Below are positions 18,147 through 27,807 of a DNA stretch of 64,000 bases, piece by piece. This stretch comes from Pyrinomonadaceae bacterium (lineage in GTDB: Bacteria > Acidobacteriota > Blastocatellia > Pyrinomonadales > Pyrinomonadaceae), in the NCBI GenBank assembly GCA_021228405.1, contig JAJQRF010000006.1, positions 220,359 through 284,358 on the forward strand, in the 5' to 3' direction. The stretch's first letter is position 1; the number at the start of each line of letters is the position of its first letter. The notes beneath the pieces are model-generated. The model was given only the letters and a program-made list of their open reading frames with translations. It had not been told where the DNA came from and did not search any database. Position numbers and translations under genes: made by a program.

Positions 18147-18367
18147 CCCTTTCCGTCCTCAATTTCTTCAAGCAATGCGCTCGTTTTGTCGTAATTCAAA
18201 TCTTGTCTGATGCCCAAATGTTTGCTTCGAATGCGAAAGTTTTTCGGTTTTCCCTCAACATTCTTAATCGTTACCGTGATTTCGACTGTCGTATTCGGCT
18301 TCAATTCAACCTCGCCCACCGGACGAAAAACCGCCCCGTCAAAAACCGCCTCGATTATTTCAGTCAT
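18143..18367 (-). CDS. DUF104 / AF2212-like antitoxin, copy 2
   Basis: 74 residues, paralogue of the antitoxin at 9842-10075. Shares IEAVFDGAVFRP, ELKPNTTVEITVTIKNV and the tail [21 protein letters not shown]. The N-terminus differs slightly (MTEIIEAVF against MKDMLNPIEAVF). Its upstream DNA (TTTCACCTC) is also alike at both loci, so the duplication included non-coding DNA. Confidence 0.87.
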   Translation of the reverse strand: MTEIIEAVFDGAVFRPVGEVELKPNTTVEITVTIKNVEGKPKNFRIRSKHLGIRQDLNYDKTSALLEEIEDGKG

Positions 18368-18402
18368 AAAATTTCACCTCGCGCCAAACATTTTAACACA
18401 AT

Positions 18403-18492
18403 TCACCGCATAAACTTCCGCCGAATCGTCAACGCCAAAAGCACGCCTTGAAGCGGCGCGAAAATCTCTTCGAGAATCATCCAAACTTTGCC
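18403..18492 (-). pseudogene. C-terminal remnant of a second pentapeptide-repeat membrane protein
   Basis: Twenty-nine codons ending FAPLQGVLLALTIRRKFMR and a stop, matching LAPLQAALLALAIRRKFMR at the end of the protein encoded at 10101-12437. An in-frame stop lies just upstream, and the helicase gene ends 30 bp further. The position relative to the antitoxin is the same as at the first locus, showing that the whole pentapeptide-antitoxin-toxin block was duplicated and then truncated here. Confidence 0.88.
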
Positions 18493-18521
18493 TCAAACTG
18501 TCAACCGTTTGCGATATTACT

Positions 18522-21056
18522 CTAAGTTGAAGCAGGTTCGTATGGTAAAAAGGACTCCAAAAATGTTTCTGGCAAAGCGTCTGAACTTAATTTCAGCTCC
18601 TGTAAAAGTTCTTGACATTTAATTTCAAGTTGTTCGTTCGTCAAATTCAAATTATCTAAAGAACTTATCAATTTCCTTGAGGCAGAAATTAACTCGTTTA
18701 ATTTCTCAAAAGTTAGAACTTTTGTTTCATTTGTGTCAGCTTCATATTTTGGCTTTCGATTTGGGTGCATAGAAACCCGAATCGAAGAGTATTTTGGATA
18801 CTGGCTTTTGAACCATTCATCTGCTTGAAGAAGTTGACCATGTTCATATTTATCAAGTGGATTTTTTTCTAATTTTTGGCTTTTTGCCTCAATCACAAGT
18901 GCTAATTGATCGTTAAGAATCCATAAAACATCGGGTCCTTTTTTGTATTTACTGTCCGGTCTTTCAGTTGCAAAACCAAGAATAGTTCCAAGTTTCGCTA
19001 ATGAATCTTCAAATTGATTTGACGATGCGACAGGAGTTAAAAATGACACAGTATTCTCAAAATCAGAAAGCAATCCTTTCTTTGAACTAAATCCATTAAA
19101 GCCACAAACAATTGCTTTTGCTTGCGCTTGCGGGATTTGAATTGGAATATATTTAGGTTCGCTTAAAGGACGATGCAAATTTTCATTATTGAAATAAGCA
19201 GATTCTTGAAATTCTTTTGCTAAATCTTTGTTGTCAGAATAATAAGAAATTCTCGCTGCAAGTTGTTCGAGCCAACCTTTGGATTGTTTATCTAAATTAT
19301 CAGTTTCCACTACCAAGTACTTATTGATTTTCTCTAATGCCTTATCGAAAAGATTATGCCTCATAAGTTCAAAAGCTTTTCTTTCTATTGCGGCAAATTG
19401 TAATTGCTTTTCATCCGGCTCGGAAAGTTGAACGAGTTCCGCCAATGTTTCAGCATGATATTTTGTCCAGTCCTCATCTCTTTTTAAACATTTAATCATA
19501 GTTTCAGCGAATTCAGATTCCGTTTTTATTTCATTTGAAACATCTTTTCCAATACTTATTTGGGCGCGAGTGCTACTTGTTAAAAAGTTTTGATTCGCGG
19601 GACGATCAATCCATGCGCTCAAATCATATCCTGTTAAAATTACGATACAGTAATCTCCACCTCCACGTGCTCCGCGACCAATACCTTGTTCAATACGTTG
19701 AGCCAGACTACTTCTAAATTCTTCACCTCCTAGAAAAACCGAAGAACGATATGAATCATAAGCATTAGCACCACGTGGAAGTCCTGCCATTATTAAAAGA
19801 CGACAGGCATTATTTGGAAGATCAATCCCATCATAGCGATTTACAAAAATATAAGGTCCTTTCTGGGTTTCATCTTGAAGGTTTTTAACATATTCAATAA
19901 CCCTTTCAGTTGAATCAGCTAAAGTTCCAACATCAACCCACTCTTTTGCACTCACATTTGACGGAGAAAGAATTACTGTTCCCAGTTTGTTGGTATTAGC
20001 CATCCAATTTGCGATTCGTTTTATAAATTCTATCGAATCAGCAAACTCGCTTGGCATCAATTCAGGAACCAAAATCATTCTTTCACTTACGCCTGCGAGA
20101 GAATTTGAAATTATCGGTTTGGAAAGAGGCTTTTTATCTGCATTGAAACTCCGAACGATCATACTGTCATCGCTAATCGTCGCTGACATATATATTCTGC
20201 GCGGAGATTCGCTAAATGTCGGTATTAAATCAACTGTAGGAAAGATTGGGGTAATCCCAAATGAATCTTTACTTATCAAACAATGACAATAATCAAAAGA
20301 ATCTCTTAAAAAGTCCCATATCATTGGGTATTTTTCTGCTTGTTTCTGAAGATATTCTCTTATCTGTGAACTCTTTTCTTTCCAACTCCAATAAGGCACT
20401 TCAATAACTCCAAAATCACCTCTGGAAATAATATCGTCAAATGTTCCAATTTTTCCTAAATCATCAAAATCCTTCCGAAACAAATTCGTTAAATAAAGAT
20501 AATCTTCCTCACTTTCTTTTTTATCAACATTTAACGTAAAAGCATCTCGCATTGTTGAATATGCAACGTGAGCATCATCAAGAATAACTGCTCCAACTTT
20601 AATAATTTCTTTAGTTCCACCGCGAATTCCAAATTTGCTTTTTGCATTAAACAAGGCGTTGTAACTACAAATAAGGACGCTTTTCCCTGATGTAAATTCT
20701 ATTGGAAGCATTTCTCCCTTTTTGTAAGGAACTGCTGAAATACCATATTCTTTTGCTTTTTCAAGTGTTTGCTGAATTAGTTGAACTGTTGGGCAAACAT
20801 AAATAACTGCCTCGCTCAACTCATTCATCACTGACTGAGCAATCAAAAGCCCGACAAGTGTTTTTCCACCACCTGTATGAAGTTTAATAACCAAGTCACT
20901 TTCGTTCCGTCGTATAAACCATTCTTTAAGAACTTCGGCTTGGCTAGTATAAAGATCATTGATTCCTATTGGTTTTGGAAGTCGTCTAAAAATTTCCAAA
21001 GGATCAATTGTTGCGGGTTGTGCTTTGGCAGCTTTGAGTTTTTTGAAATCAACCAT
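18522..21056 (-). CDS. SF2 helicase fused to a PD-(D/E)XK-like nuclease
   Basis: 844 residues. Helicase motifs: Walker A in LHTGGGKT (61-66), Walker B LDDAH (159-163), a SATISDDS segment, and motif VI QRIEQGIGRGARGG. The C-terminal third contains GPDVLWILNDQ followed by LVIEAKSQ, which fits the catalytic core of a PD-(D/E)XK nuclease. The protein probably unwinds and cuts nucleic acid. The gene is visibly more AT-rich than its neighbours and starts 9 nt after the hutU stop. With the toxin-antitoxin pair it forms cargo between two hutU 3' ends, so a defence role in a mobile cargo is plausible but inferred. No methyltransferase or specificity gene accompanies it, so it is not an ordinary type I or III restriction system. 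Confidence 0.82.
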   Translation of the reverse strand: MVDFKKLKAAKAQPATIDPLEIFRRLPKPIGINDLYTSQAEVLKEWFIRRNESDLVIKLHTGGGKTLVGLLIAQSVMNELSEAVIYVCPTVQLIQQTLEKAKEYGISAVPYKKGEMLPIEFTSGKSVLICSYNALFNAKSKFGIRGGTKEIIKVGAVILDDAHVAYSTMRDAFTLNVDKKESEEDYLYLTNLFRKDFDDLGKIGTFDDIISRGDFGVIEVPYWSWKEKSSQIREYLQKQAEKYPMIWDFLRDSFDYCHCLISKDSFGITPIFPTVDLIPTFSESPRRIYMSATISDDSMIVRSFNADKKPLSKPIISNSLAGVSERMILVPELMPSEFADSIEFIKRIANWMANTNKLGTVILSPSNVSAKEWVDVGTLADSTERVIEYVKNLQDETQKGPYIFVNRYDGIDLPNNACRLLIMAGLPRGANAYDSYRSSVFLGGEEFRSSLAQRIEQGIGRGARGGGDYCIVILTGYDLSAWIDRPANQNFLTSSTRAQISIGKDVSNEIKTESEFAETMIKCLKRDEDWTKYHAETLAELVQLSEPDEKQLQFAAIERKAFELMRHNLFDKALEKINKYLVVETDNLDKQSKGWLEQLAARISYYSDNKDLAKEFQESAYFNNENLHRPLSEPKYIPIQIPQAQAKAIVCGFNGFSSKKGLLSDFENTVSFLTPVASSNQFEDSLAKLGTILGFATERPDSKYKKGPDVLWILNDQLALVIEAKSQKLEKNPLDKYEHGQLLQADEWFKSQYPKYSSIRVSMHPNRKPKYEADTNETKVLTFEKLNELISASRKLISSLDNLNLTNEQLEIKCQELLQELKLSSDALPETFLESFLPYEPAST

Positions 21057-21065
21057 AATTCTCCA

Positions 21066-22715
21066 TTATTTCTTCATAGGAAATTTAACATCGTTTTTCT
21101 CAGCAAATTCAATCGCTTCCTCATAACCCGCGTCAACGTGGCGGACAACGCCCATTCCGGGGTCGGTGGTGAGAACTCTTTCAATTCTTTTCGCGGCTTC
21201 GGGTGTGCCGTCGGCGACGATAACTTGTCCGGCGTGTAGGCTGTAACCGATGCCGACTCCGCCGCCGTGATGAAGCGAAACCCATGTTGCGCCGCCGACG
21301 GCGTTTATCATCGCGTTTAGATAAACCCAATCGGCGATTGCGTCAGACCCGTCCTTCATCGCTTCGGTTTCGCGGTTGGGCGATGCGACCGAGCCGCAAT
21401 CGAGATGATCGCGTCCGATGACGATCGGGGCTTTGAGTTCGCCCGATGCAACCATTTCATTCAATTTTAATCCTACTTTGGCGCGTTCGCCGTAGCCGAG
21501 CCAACAGATTCTGGCGGGTAAACCTTGAAACTCGACTTGTTCCTGCGCCATCGTCAGCCAGCGCGTCAGATGATCGTTTTCGGGGAAAAGATTCATAATC
21601 GCTTCGTCGGTTTTGTAGATGTCTTCTTTTTCGCCCGAAAGCGCGACCCAGCGGAAAGGTCCTTTGCCTTCGCAGAACAGCGGGCGAATGTATGCGGGAA
21701 CGAAGCCCGGATAATCGAACGCGTTTTCCACGCCGTTGTCTTTGGCGCGTTGGCGAAGATTGTTACCGTAATCGAAAACGATCGCGCCGCGTTTTTGGAA
21801 TTCGAGCATTGCTTCGACGTGTTTTGCCATCGAATCCATCGCGCGTTTTTCGTATACGGTTTGGTTTTCTTTTCGCAGTTCGTTGGCTTCTTCGATTGAA
21901 AGACCTTGCGGAATGTAACCGTAAAGAACGTCGTGCGCGGAAGTTTGATCGGTGACGACATCAGGCAAAATTCCCTTTTCGAGAATCTGCCAATGAACGT
22001 CAGCCGCATTTCCTAAAAGCGCGATGGATTTCGCTTCACGTTTGGCGGTAAATTCTTTGACCATTTCCAACGCCTCATCTAGAGATTCAGCTGCAAGGTC
22101 AACTTGTTTCAGTTGCAAACGTCTTTCGATACGCCATTTATCTACATCAACAAGAAGTCCGACACCGCCGTTAAACGTGATTGCCTGCGCCTGTGCGCCG
22201 CCCATTTCGCCTAAACCTGCGGTCAAAACGAATTTACCTGCCAAACTTCCCCAACCGTTTTGCCACGCCAGACTTCCGAAAGTTTCGTAAGTTCCCTGCA
22301 AAATTCCCTGCGTGCCGATGTAAATCCAGCTTCCGGCGGTCATTTGTCCGTACATCATCAAGCCTTCGCGCTCGTATTTGTCGAATTGTTCCTGCGTCGC
22401 CCAATGCGGGACGATGTTTGAATTGGCGAGCAGAACCTTCGGCGCATCGGTATGAGTTTTGAAAACCGCGACGGGTTTTCCCGATTGGACGAGCAGAGTT
22501 TCGTCGGCTTCGAGATTTTTCAGACTTTCCAGAATCGCGTCGAACGATTCCCAGTTTCGCGCCGCCTTACCGCGTCCGCCGTAAACGATCAAGTTGTCAG
22601 GGTCAAAGGCGACTTCCGCATCCAGATTATTCTGGATCATTCGATACGCGGCTTCGGAGAGCCAGTTTTTACAGGTCAGTTCTGTTCCAATCGGTGCTTT
22701 AATTGTTCTTTTCAT
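21066..22715 (-). CDS. hutU: Urocanate hydratase
   Basis: 549 residues, full length for the family. Converts urocanate to imidazolonepropionate, the second step of histidine degradation, using tightly bound NAD as electrophile. Family blocks: [69 protein letters not shown] (with the active-site-region Cys), and [19 protein letters not shown]. Other hut genes are not adjacent, which is unusual. Its last 57 codons exist in two further partial copies downstream, and the DNA after its stop codon (helicase and toxin genes) looks inserted. Confidence 0.96.
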   Translation of the reverse strand: MKRTIKAPIGTELTCKNWLSEAAYRMIQNNLDAEVAFDPDNLIVYGGRGKAARNWESFDAILESLKNLEADETLLVQSGKPVAVFKTHTDAPKVLLANSNIVPHWATQEQFDKYEREGLMMYGQMTAGSWIYIGTQGILQGTYETFGSLAWQNGWGSLAGKFVLTAGLGEMGGAQAQAITFNGGVGLLVDVDKWRIERRLQLKQVDLAAESLDEALEMVKEFTAKREAKSIALLGNAADVHWQILEKGILPDVVTDQTSAHDVLYGYIPQGLSIEEANELRKENQTVYEKRAMDSMAKHVEAMLEFQKRGAIVFDYGNNLRQRAKDNGVENAFDYPGFVPAYIRPLFCEGKGPFRWVALSGEKEDIYKTDEAIMNLFPENDHLTRWLTMAQEQVEFQGLPARICWLGYGERAKVGLKLNEMVASGELKAPIVIGRDHLDCGSVASPNRETEAMKDGSDAIADWVYLNAMINAVGGATWVSLHHGGGVGIGYSLHAGQVIVADGTPEAAKRIERVLTTDPGMGVVRHVDAGYEEAIEFAEKNDVKFPMKK

Positions 22716-22833
22716 TATTTTCAGTTTAAAAAATTATATCTATAAAACTCAACAATATAGACATTGATATTTTATCCCAGTATACTACTTCGCCTGGTTC
22801 CAATTTAATTTTTGAGTTTGTTTTTTCGTGCGT

Positions 22834-23736
22834 ATGTCAAAGAAACATTTGTCCGAATCAAAACCTAAAAAACTAAAATTACAAGATATTAATTTTGAAA
22901 TTAATTTTAGAACTCCCGGAAATTTAATTCTCGGAATACTTTCATTTACGGCAATTATACCGATCATAGTTATTTCCGTCCCTATTTTTGTATTTATAGT
23001 TTCACAGGGCGGCTGTATCGAAAGAATAATCGCCTACCTGATTCCTTTTGCAGTTATCTCGGCTTCCGTAAATCTATACAGACTTTCAAAAAGATACCTG
23101 CATAATCCGGCAAGATTACTTAACGATTCGCGTCCCCCGGTTTTATATCTGCGAACTTTCGGCAGTCAATCGGCAGAAGTTGAACAACGACTCAATAAAA
23201 AAACTCCTGAAGAAATGCTGGCATCTACTTTCAATCGGATCGGTCCGTTCATTGCCGTCGGTAAACCCGGTGAGGAAGGACTGCCGTTACTCGGTGCGAC
23301 TCGTCTTTATATTAACACCGATTGGAAAGCGGAAGTTGAAAAACTAATGTCTATTGCCGAATTCGTTATCATAAATGCCGATGATACTGAAAGCATTTTA
23401 TGGGAAATCGAAAAATCGAAAGAATTAGTTGCTCCCCACAAACTTATATTTTCATTTATGACCAGGCACGAATTCGGCGGACTCGAACCGTTTTATCATC
23501 GCTTTGCAAAAAGTTTTACCAAAATTTTCAATCATCCGCTACCTGAGTTTAATGAGGATATTTGTTTCTTATATTTTCATTCGGACTGGTCGCCTCATCC
23601 TATTTTGATTCCTAAAACAAAACCCGGATGTATCAATCTGCGAAGAAACTTCTTCCTTAATACGGAAGATTTTATCTCACAGGCGAGCATCGACCGACCA
23701 TTTTTTTCTTTGTTCAAACATCTTAAGTTGATGTGA
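22834..23736 (+). CDS. Membrane protein with an LRTF / GKPGE-type soluble domain
   Basis: 300 residues from the ATG at 22834 (a GTG two codons upstream is the alternative). Two membrane segments (about 35-60 and 65-85) precede a soluble domain with PPVLYLRTFGS, IAVGKPGEEGLPLLGATRLY, a WKAEVEKLMSIAEFVIINAD stretch and an ILWEIEKSKEL helix. I recognise this pattern from many uncharacterised bacterial membrane proteins (LRSF...GRPGE...GA-R-Y), and it looks like a Rossmann-type fold, but I know no function. It diverges from hutU; no terminator is obvious downstream. Confidence 0.65.
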   Translation: MSKKHLSESKPKKLKLQDINFEINFRTPGNLILGILSFTAIIPIIVISVPIFVFIVSQGGCIERIIAYLIPFAVISASVNLYRLSKRYLHNPARLLNDSRPPVLYLRTFGSQSAEVEQRLNKKTPEEMLASTFNRIGPFIAVGKPGEEGLPLLGATRLYINTDWKAEVEKLMSIAEFVIINADDTESILWEIEKSKELVAPHKLIFSFMTRHEFGGLEPFYHRFAKSFTKIFNHPLPEFNEDICFLYFHSDWSPHPILIPKTKPGCINLRRNFFLNTEDFISQASIDRPFFSLFKHLKLM

Positions 23737-23997
23737 ATCTTATCCGGCTAACATCCTTTTGTGCTGATGGCATTTAACTTTTGTCTTTCGGATTGCCGCC
23801 CTTAAAATTTTTCAAAAACACTAAAATCGCCTGATATTAGTTTAAGATTCTTAAGACTTACTTAAGACATTCAACTTAAATTCGGATGTTAGAAAATATC
23901 TTGATAAATCTCATTTTGCAGATTCAAAAATCGCGCCTAAAGTCGGGGTTGGAGATTCGGAAACTGTTATAGTAAACTTTTCCGAACCCTATACTTT

Positions 23998-25125
23998 ATG
24001 AAAATCTTTTTGAAAATTTCCGCGCTTGCCGCATCAGCGGTATTTCTTTGTTCGTGCAGTTTTTTCCACTTAAATTCGACTGAAACGACTGAAGTAAAAA
24101 CCTCCCCAAACCCCGGCTCGAAACAAAACGAAACCGCCAAAAACACCGAGCCGATTCATATTGCGGCGGGCGGCGACATTATGCTCGGTTCGCCTTATCC
24201 GAACGCTTCGCGAATGCCGCCGAACGACGGAGCCGACCTTTTAAAACCCGTCACACCGCTTTTCCAAGCCGCCGATCTTGCTTTTGCAAATCTCGAAGGT
24301 CCGATGATCGACAGCGGAAATTCGGTGAAATGCGGCGCAAGTGCGGGAATCACCTGTTTCGCGTTTCGGATGCCGACGCGTTACGGAGCTTATCTGCGCG
24401 ATGCGGGTTTCGACGTTTTGAGTCTGGCGAACAATCACGCTGCCGATTTCGGCGACACCGGACGCGAAACGACCCGCAAAACGCTCGATGCGGTCGGCAT
24501 CAAACACGCCGGAAGCGACAAAGAAAAATTTGCGATGACCTTTCACGAAGCAAAAGGAAAAAAGATCGCCGTGGTCGCTTTCGCCCATAACAGTCTTGTT
24601 CCGAACGTCAACGATCTGGAATTTGCGCGCCAATTGGTCGAAAAAGCTTCCAAACAAGCCGATATTGTAATGGTTTCGTTTCACGGCGGCGCAGAAGGCG
24701 CAGTCAATGCACGCGTTCCGCAACGAACCGAAATCTTTCTCGGCGAAGCGCGCGGCAATCTGCCCGCTTTTGCGAGAACCGTCATCGATGCGGGCGCGGA
24801 TGTCGTGATCGGTCACGGACCGCACGTTTTGCGCGGAATGGAAATCTATAAAGACCGCCTGATCGCTTATTCGTTGGGCAATTTCGTGACTTACGGCTGG
24901 TTTCCGCTAGTCGGAGCAACGGCTGAAACTTTGGTTCTGGATGTGAGGCTCGCCCCCGACGGAAAGTTTATCGAGGGAAAGATCAATCCTTTTATCCTGA
25001 AAAATCGTGGAATCTTAACTCCCGATCCGACCAATTCCGCCGTCAAAACCATCAAAGGTCTTTCAAAATCCGATTTTCCGAACACGATGCCGAAAATCTC
25101 CGACGACGGAATTATTAAGCCATAG
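23998..25125 (+). CDS. CapA / PGA-cap family metallophosphatase-like lipoprotein
   Basis: 375 residues. Lipoprotein signal with lipobox LCSC near residue 19, a Thr/Asn-rich linker, then the CapA domain: AAGGDIMLGS, FANLEGPM, LANNHAADFG, VSFHGGAEG and GHGPHVLRGMEIYKDRLIAYSLGNF, which supply the metal-binding Asp, Asn and His residues of the calcineurin-like fold. The family includes PgsA/CapA, involved in poly-gamma-glutamate export, but many members are unlinked to that pathway and no pgs or cap genes lie nearby. Probably anchored in a membrane facing the periplasm. Confidence 0.88.
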   Translation: MKIFLKISALAASAVFLCSCSFFHLNSTETTEVKTSPNPGSKQNETAKNTEPIHIAAGGDIMLGSPYPNASRMPPNDGADLLKPVTPLFQAADLAFANLEGPMIDSGNSVKCGASAGITCFAFRMPTRYGAYLRDAGFDVLSLANNHAADFGDTGRETTRKTLDAVGIKHAGSDKEKFAMTFHEAKGKKIAVVAFAHNSLVPNVNDLEFARQLVEKASKQADIVMVSFHGGAEGAVNARVPQRTEIFLGEARGNLPAFARTVIDAGADVVIGHGPHVLRGMEIYKDRLIAYSLGNFVTYGWFPLVGATAETLVLDVRLAPDGKFIEGKINPFILKNRGILTPDPTNSAVKTIKGLSKSDFPNTMPKISDDGIIKP

Positions 25126-25162
25126 ACCGATACGGTGAAGATTCAAATGTAATGTAACTTCA

Positions 25163-25196
25163 TCTGCCGTTTGCTTAAACTGACGGCAGATTTTTT
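25163..25196 (+). terminator. Intrinsic terminator
   Basis: TCTGCCGT (25163-25170) pairs with ACGGCAGA (25183-25190) and is followed by six T. It ends the CapA-family gene. Confidence 0.85.
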
Positions 25197-25328
25197 ACGA
25201 ATATAAAGCAGGATTTTGCCGGATACGTTTTTCGCCGGTTTTGCCGAAAATAAAAATCTTTCATTCAAACCCTGTTTCGGCTAAAATCAATTTGTTTCGA
25301 TGACGATCCAAATCTGTAAAGCCCATTT

Positions 25329-27746
25329 ATGAGCGAAATAAACGAAAAAATCCAACATCTCGAAAAGCGTCTGGAAAACCTGGTCAGAACGCAGATCGGT
25401 TTTCAGCAGGAAATTTCTCAAATCCGTAACGAATTAAAGAATCTTCGTGAAAGCGAAAACTTTCAGCCCGGTCTTAGCTTGAACAAACCGCCGACACCAC
25501 CGCAGAACTTTCCGTTTCCGCCGCCCGAAGTTGTCGAAACCGCGCCGAAACCGCAGGAAAACGTGCAGGAAACCGCGCCGAAACCCGAAAATGTTTATGT
25601 TCCCGCATTCGGTTATTCACAACGTAACGAAACGCGTCAAAATCCTGAAGCCGCGCTTAATCAGCAGGAAATAAAGGGAAACATCGAAAAATTCATCGGC
25701 GAAAATCTTTTGAGCAAAATCGGGATCGTCGTGCTCGTGCTCGGTGTCGCCATCGGCGCGAAATATGCCATCGACAATAATCTCATCAGCCCGTTGATGC
25801 GGATCATTCTGGGCTATGTTTTCGGTTTCGGTCTGCTTGGATTCGCTTACAAGTTAAAGGAAAAGTATCTCAATTTCAGCGCAGTTTTACTGAGCGGCGC
25901 GATGGCGATTATGTATTTCATCACATTTTTCGGTTATTCGCTTTACGGGCTTTTTCCGCAAACGTCGGCGTTCGTTTTGATGCTGATCTTTACTATTTTC
26001 ACGGTCGTTTCCGCACTTCTTTACAATCGGCAGGTCATCGCCCAGATCGGTTTGGTCGGAGCATACGCGATCCCGTTTTTGTTGAGCAATAATTCGGGAA
26101 ATTATTCATTTTTATTAGCCTATATCGCGATCATCAACATCGGGATTTTAGCGATTTCGGTGAAAAAATATTGGAAATCTCTGCATTTTTCTTCGTTTAT
26201 CGTAACGTGGCTGATATTTTTGGGATGGTTCGTCACTAAATACAACGTCGACGAGCATTTCAATCTCGCCCTGCTTTTTCTGACGATCAATTTTCTGACT
26301 TTCTACGTCACATTTATCATTTACAAGATCATCAATCTCAAACACGTCGCCATCGAAAATATTTCCCTGATTCTCGCCAATTCGTTGATCTTTTTCGGAT
26401 TGGGTTACTCGATTTTGAATGGACGGAGCGGGTTTGAAAACTATCTCGGGATGTTTACCATCGCAAATGCGGCGATACATTTCGCATTTGCTTTGACGAT
26501 CAGCCGTTTGAAAGGCGTTCCGCAGGATTTGGTCTATTTGCTTTCGGCTCTGGTGCTGACCTTTTCGACCGTCGCCGTGCCGGTTCAGTTAGACGGAAAC
26601 TTCGTGACTCTCATCTGGACGGTCGAAGCCGCAATTCTGTTCTGGATCGGACGCACGAAAGGAATAATATTATTTGAAACTTACTCGTTTCCGCTGATGG
26701 TTTTGGCGGTATTAAATCTCACGCTCGATTGGGTAAATGTTTACGAATCGCGCAATTCGATGCAGATTTCCGCTCTCGCCAATCCGTTCTATAACGGAAC
26801 TTTTTTCACTTCTCTGCTGTTTGCGGCGGCTTTCTTTTTCATTCACCTGACGAACCGGGTCAAGGAATTTACTTTCGTGATCGACGAAAGCTTACGCGAA
26901 TTGTTCGGCATCGTGACGTTCGCCGTTTCGGTTTTGGTCGTGTATAACGCTTTTCGGCTCGAAATCAGTAATTATATTTATTTTTTGACGGTTACGACCG
27001 CGATTTCCAACAGTTCGGGCGGTTTGTGGTATGACCCGAGCCTCGAACTTTTTAACGTCATCTGGCAGATAAATTACACGATGTTGTTCCTGTCGATCCT
27101 TTCTTTCATCAACATCGGAAAGCTGAAAAATGTCGGTTTGGCGGCGGTAAATTTGTTTCTGAATCTGTTGACGATTGCCGTTTTTATCACTGTCGGGCTT
27201 TTCGTCATCAGCGAGCTTCGTCAAATCTACATTTTACAATCGGATGCCGAGTTTTTCTCGCGCGGAATTCTGCATATTTTTATACGCTACATTTCTTATA
27301 TTTTCGCCGGCGGATTGATTCTAAGCAGTTTTATATATTTGAAGCAGGAATTTGTCAGAAAAGAATCCGCAGAAAACGCGCGCGATCTAGCCTTTGATGT
27401 GCCGTTTTTCGTTTCGCTTCTGTTTATCCTGAGCAGTGAGCTTCTGCATTGGATGAGCCTTTCCGGATTTAATGATTCTTACAAGCTCGGACTGAGCATT
27501 TTGTGGGGAGTTTACGCGCTGTTTTTAATAATTATCGGAATCTACCGACATAAAAAACATCTGCGAATCGGCGCGATTGCTCTGTTCGGAATCACGCTCG
27601 CAAAGCTTTTCTTTTACGATATTGCCGAGCTTGGAACGATCTCAAAAACAATCGTTTTCGTTTCGATGGGAATTTTACTGCTGATCGTTTCATTCCTTTA
27701 CAACAAATATAAGTCGTTGATTTTCGGGGAAGAAAACAGTCGATAA
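25329..27746 (+). CDS. DUF2339 polytopic membrane protein
   Basis: 805 residues. An N-terminal coiled coil (MSEINEKIQHLEKRLENLV onward, about 1-45), a Pro/Glu-rich linker to about residue 115, then the conserved entry IGENLLSKIGIVVLVLGV and more than 20 hydrophobic segments to the end. This matches DUF2339 proteins, which are large inner-membrane proteins of unknown function. The start is a clear ATG and the gene stands alone on this strand; the next gene is convergent. Confidence 0.87.
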   Translation: MSEINEKIQHLEKRLENLVRTQIGFQQEISQIRNELKNLRESENFQPGLSLNKPPTPPQNFPFPPPEVVETAPKPQENVQETAPKPENVYVPAFGYSQRNETRQNPEAALNQQEIKGNIEKFIGENLLSKIGIVVLVLGVAIGAKYAIDNNLISPLMRIILGYVFGFGLLGFAYKLKEKYLNFSAVLLSGAMAIMYFITFFGYSLYGLFPQTSAFVLMLIFTIFTVVSALLYNRQVIAQIGLVGAYAIPFLLSNNSGNYSFLLAYIAIINIGILAISVKKYWKSLHFSSFIVTWLIFLGWFVTKYNVDEHFNLALLFLTINFLTFYVTFIIYKIINLKHVAIENISLILANSLIFFGLGYSILNGRSGFENYLGMFTIANAAIHFAFALTISRLKGVPQDLVYLLSALVLTFSTVAVPVQLDGNFVTLIWTVEAAILFWIGRTKGIILFETYSFPLMVLAVLNLTLDWVNVYESRNSMQISALANPFYNGTFFTSLLFAAAFFFIHLTNRVKEFTFVIDESLRELFGIVTFAVSVLVVYNAFRLEISNYIYFLTVTTAISNSSGGLWYDPSLELFNVIWQINYTMLFLSILSFINIGKLKNVGLAAVNLFLNLLTIAVFITVGLFVISELRQIYILQSDAEFFSRGILHIFIRYISYIFAGGLILSSFIYLKQEFVRKESAENARDLAFDVPFFVSLLFILSSELLHWMSLSGFNDSYKLGLSILWGVYALFLIIIGIYRHKKHLRIGAIALFGITLAKLFFYDIAELGTISKTIVFVSMGILLLIVSFLYNKYKSLIFGEENSR

Positions 27747-27807
27747 AATTTCAAAACCGAAGGTAAGAAAGTCAGTAGACCGCACGCCGGCAAGAGCCAT
27801 TGACAAA

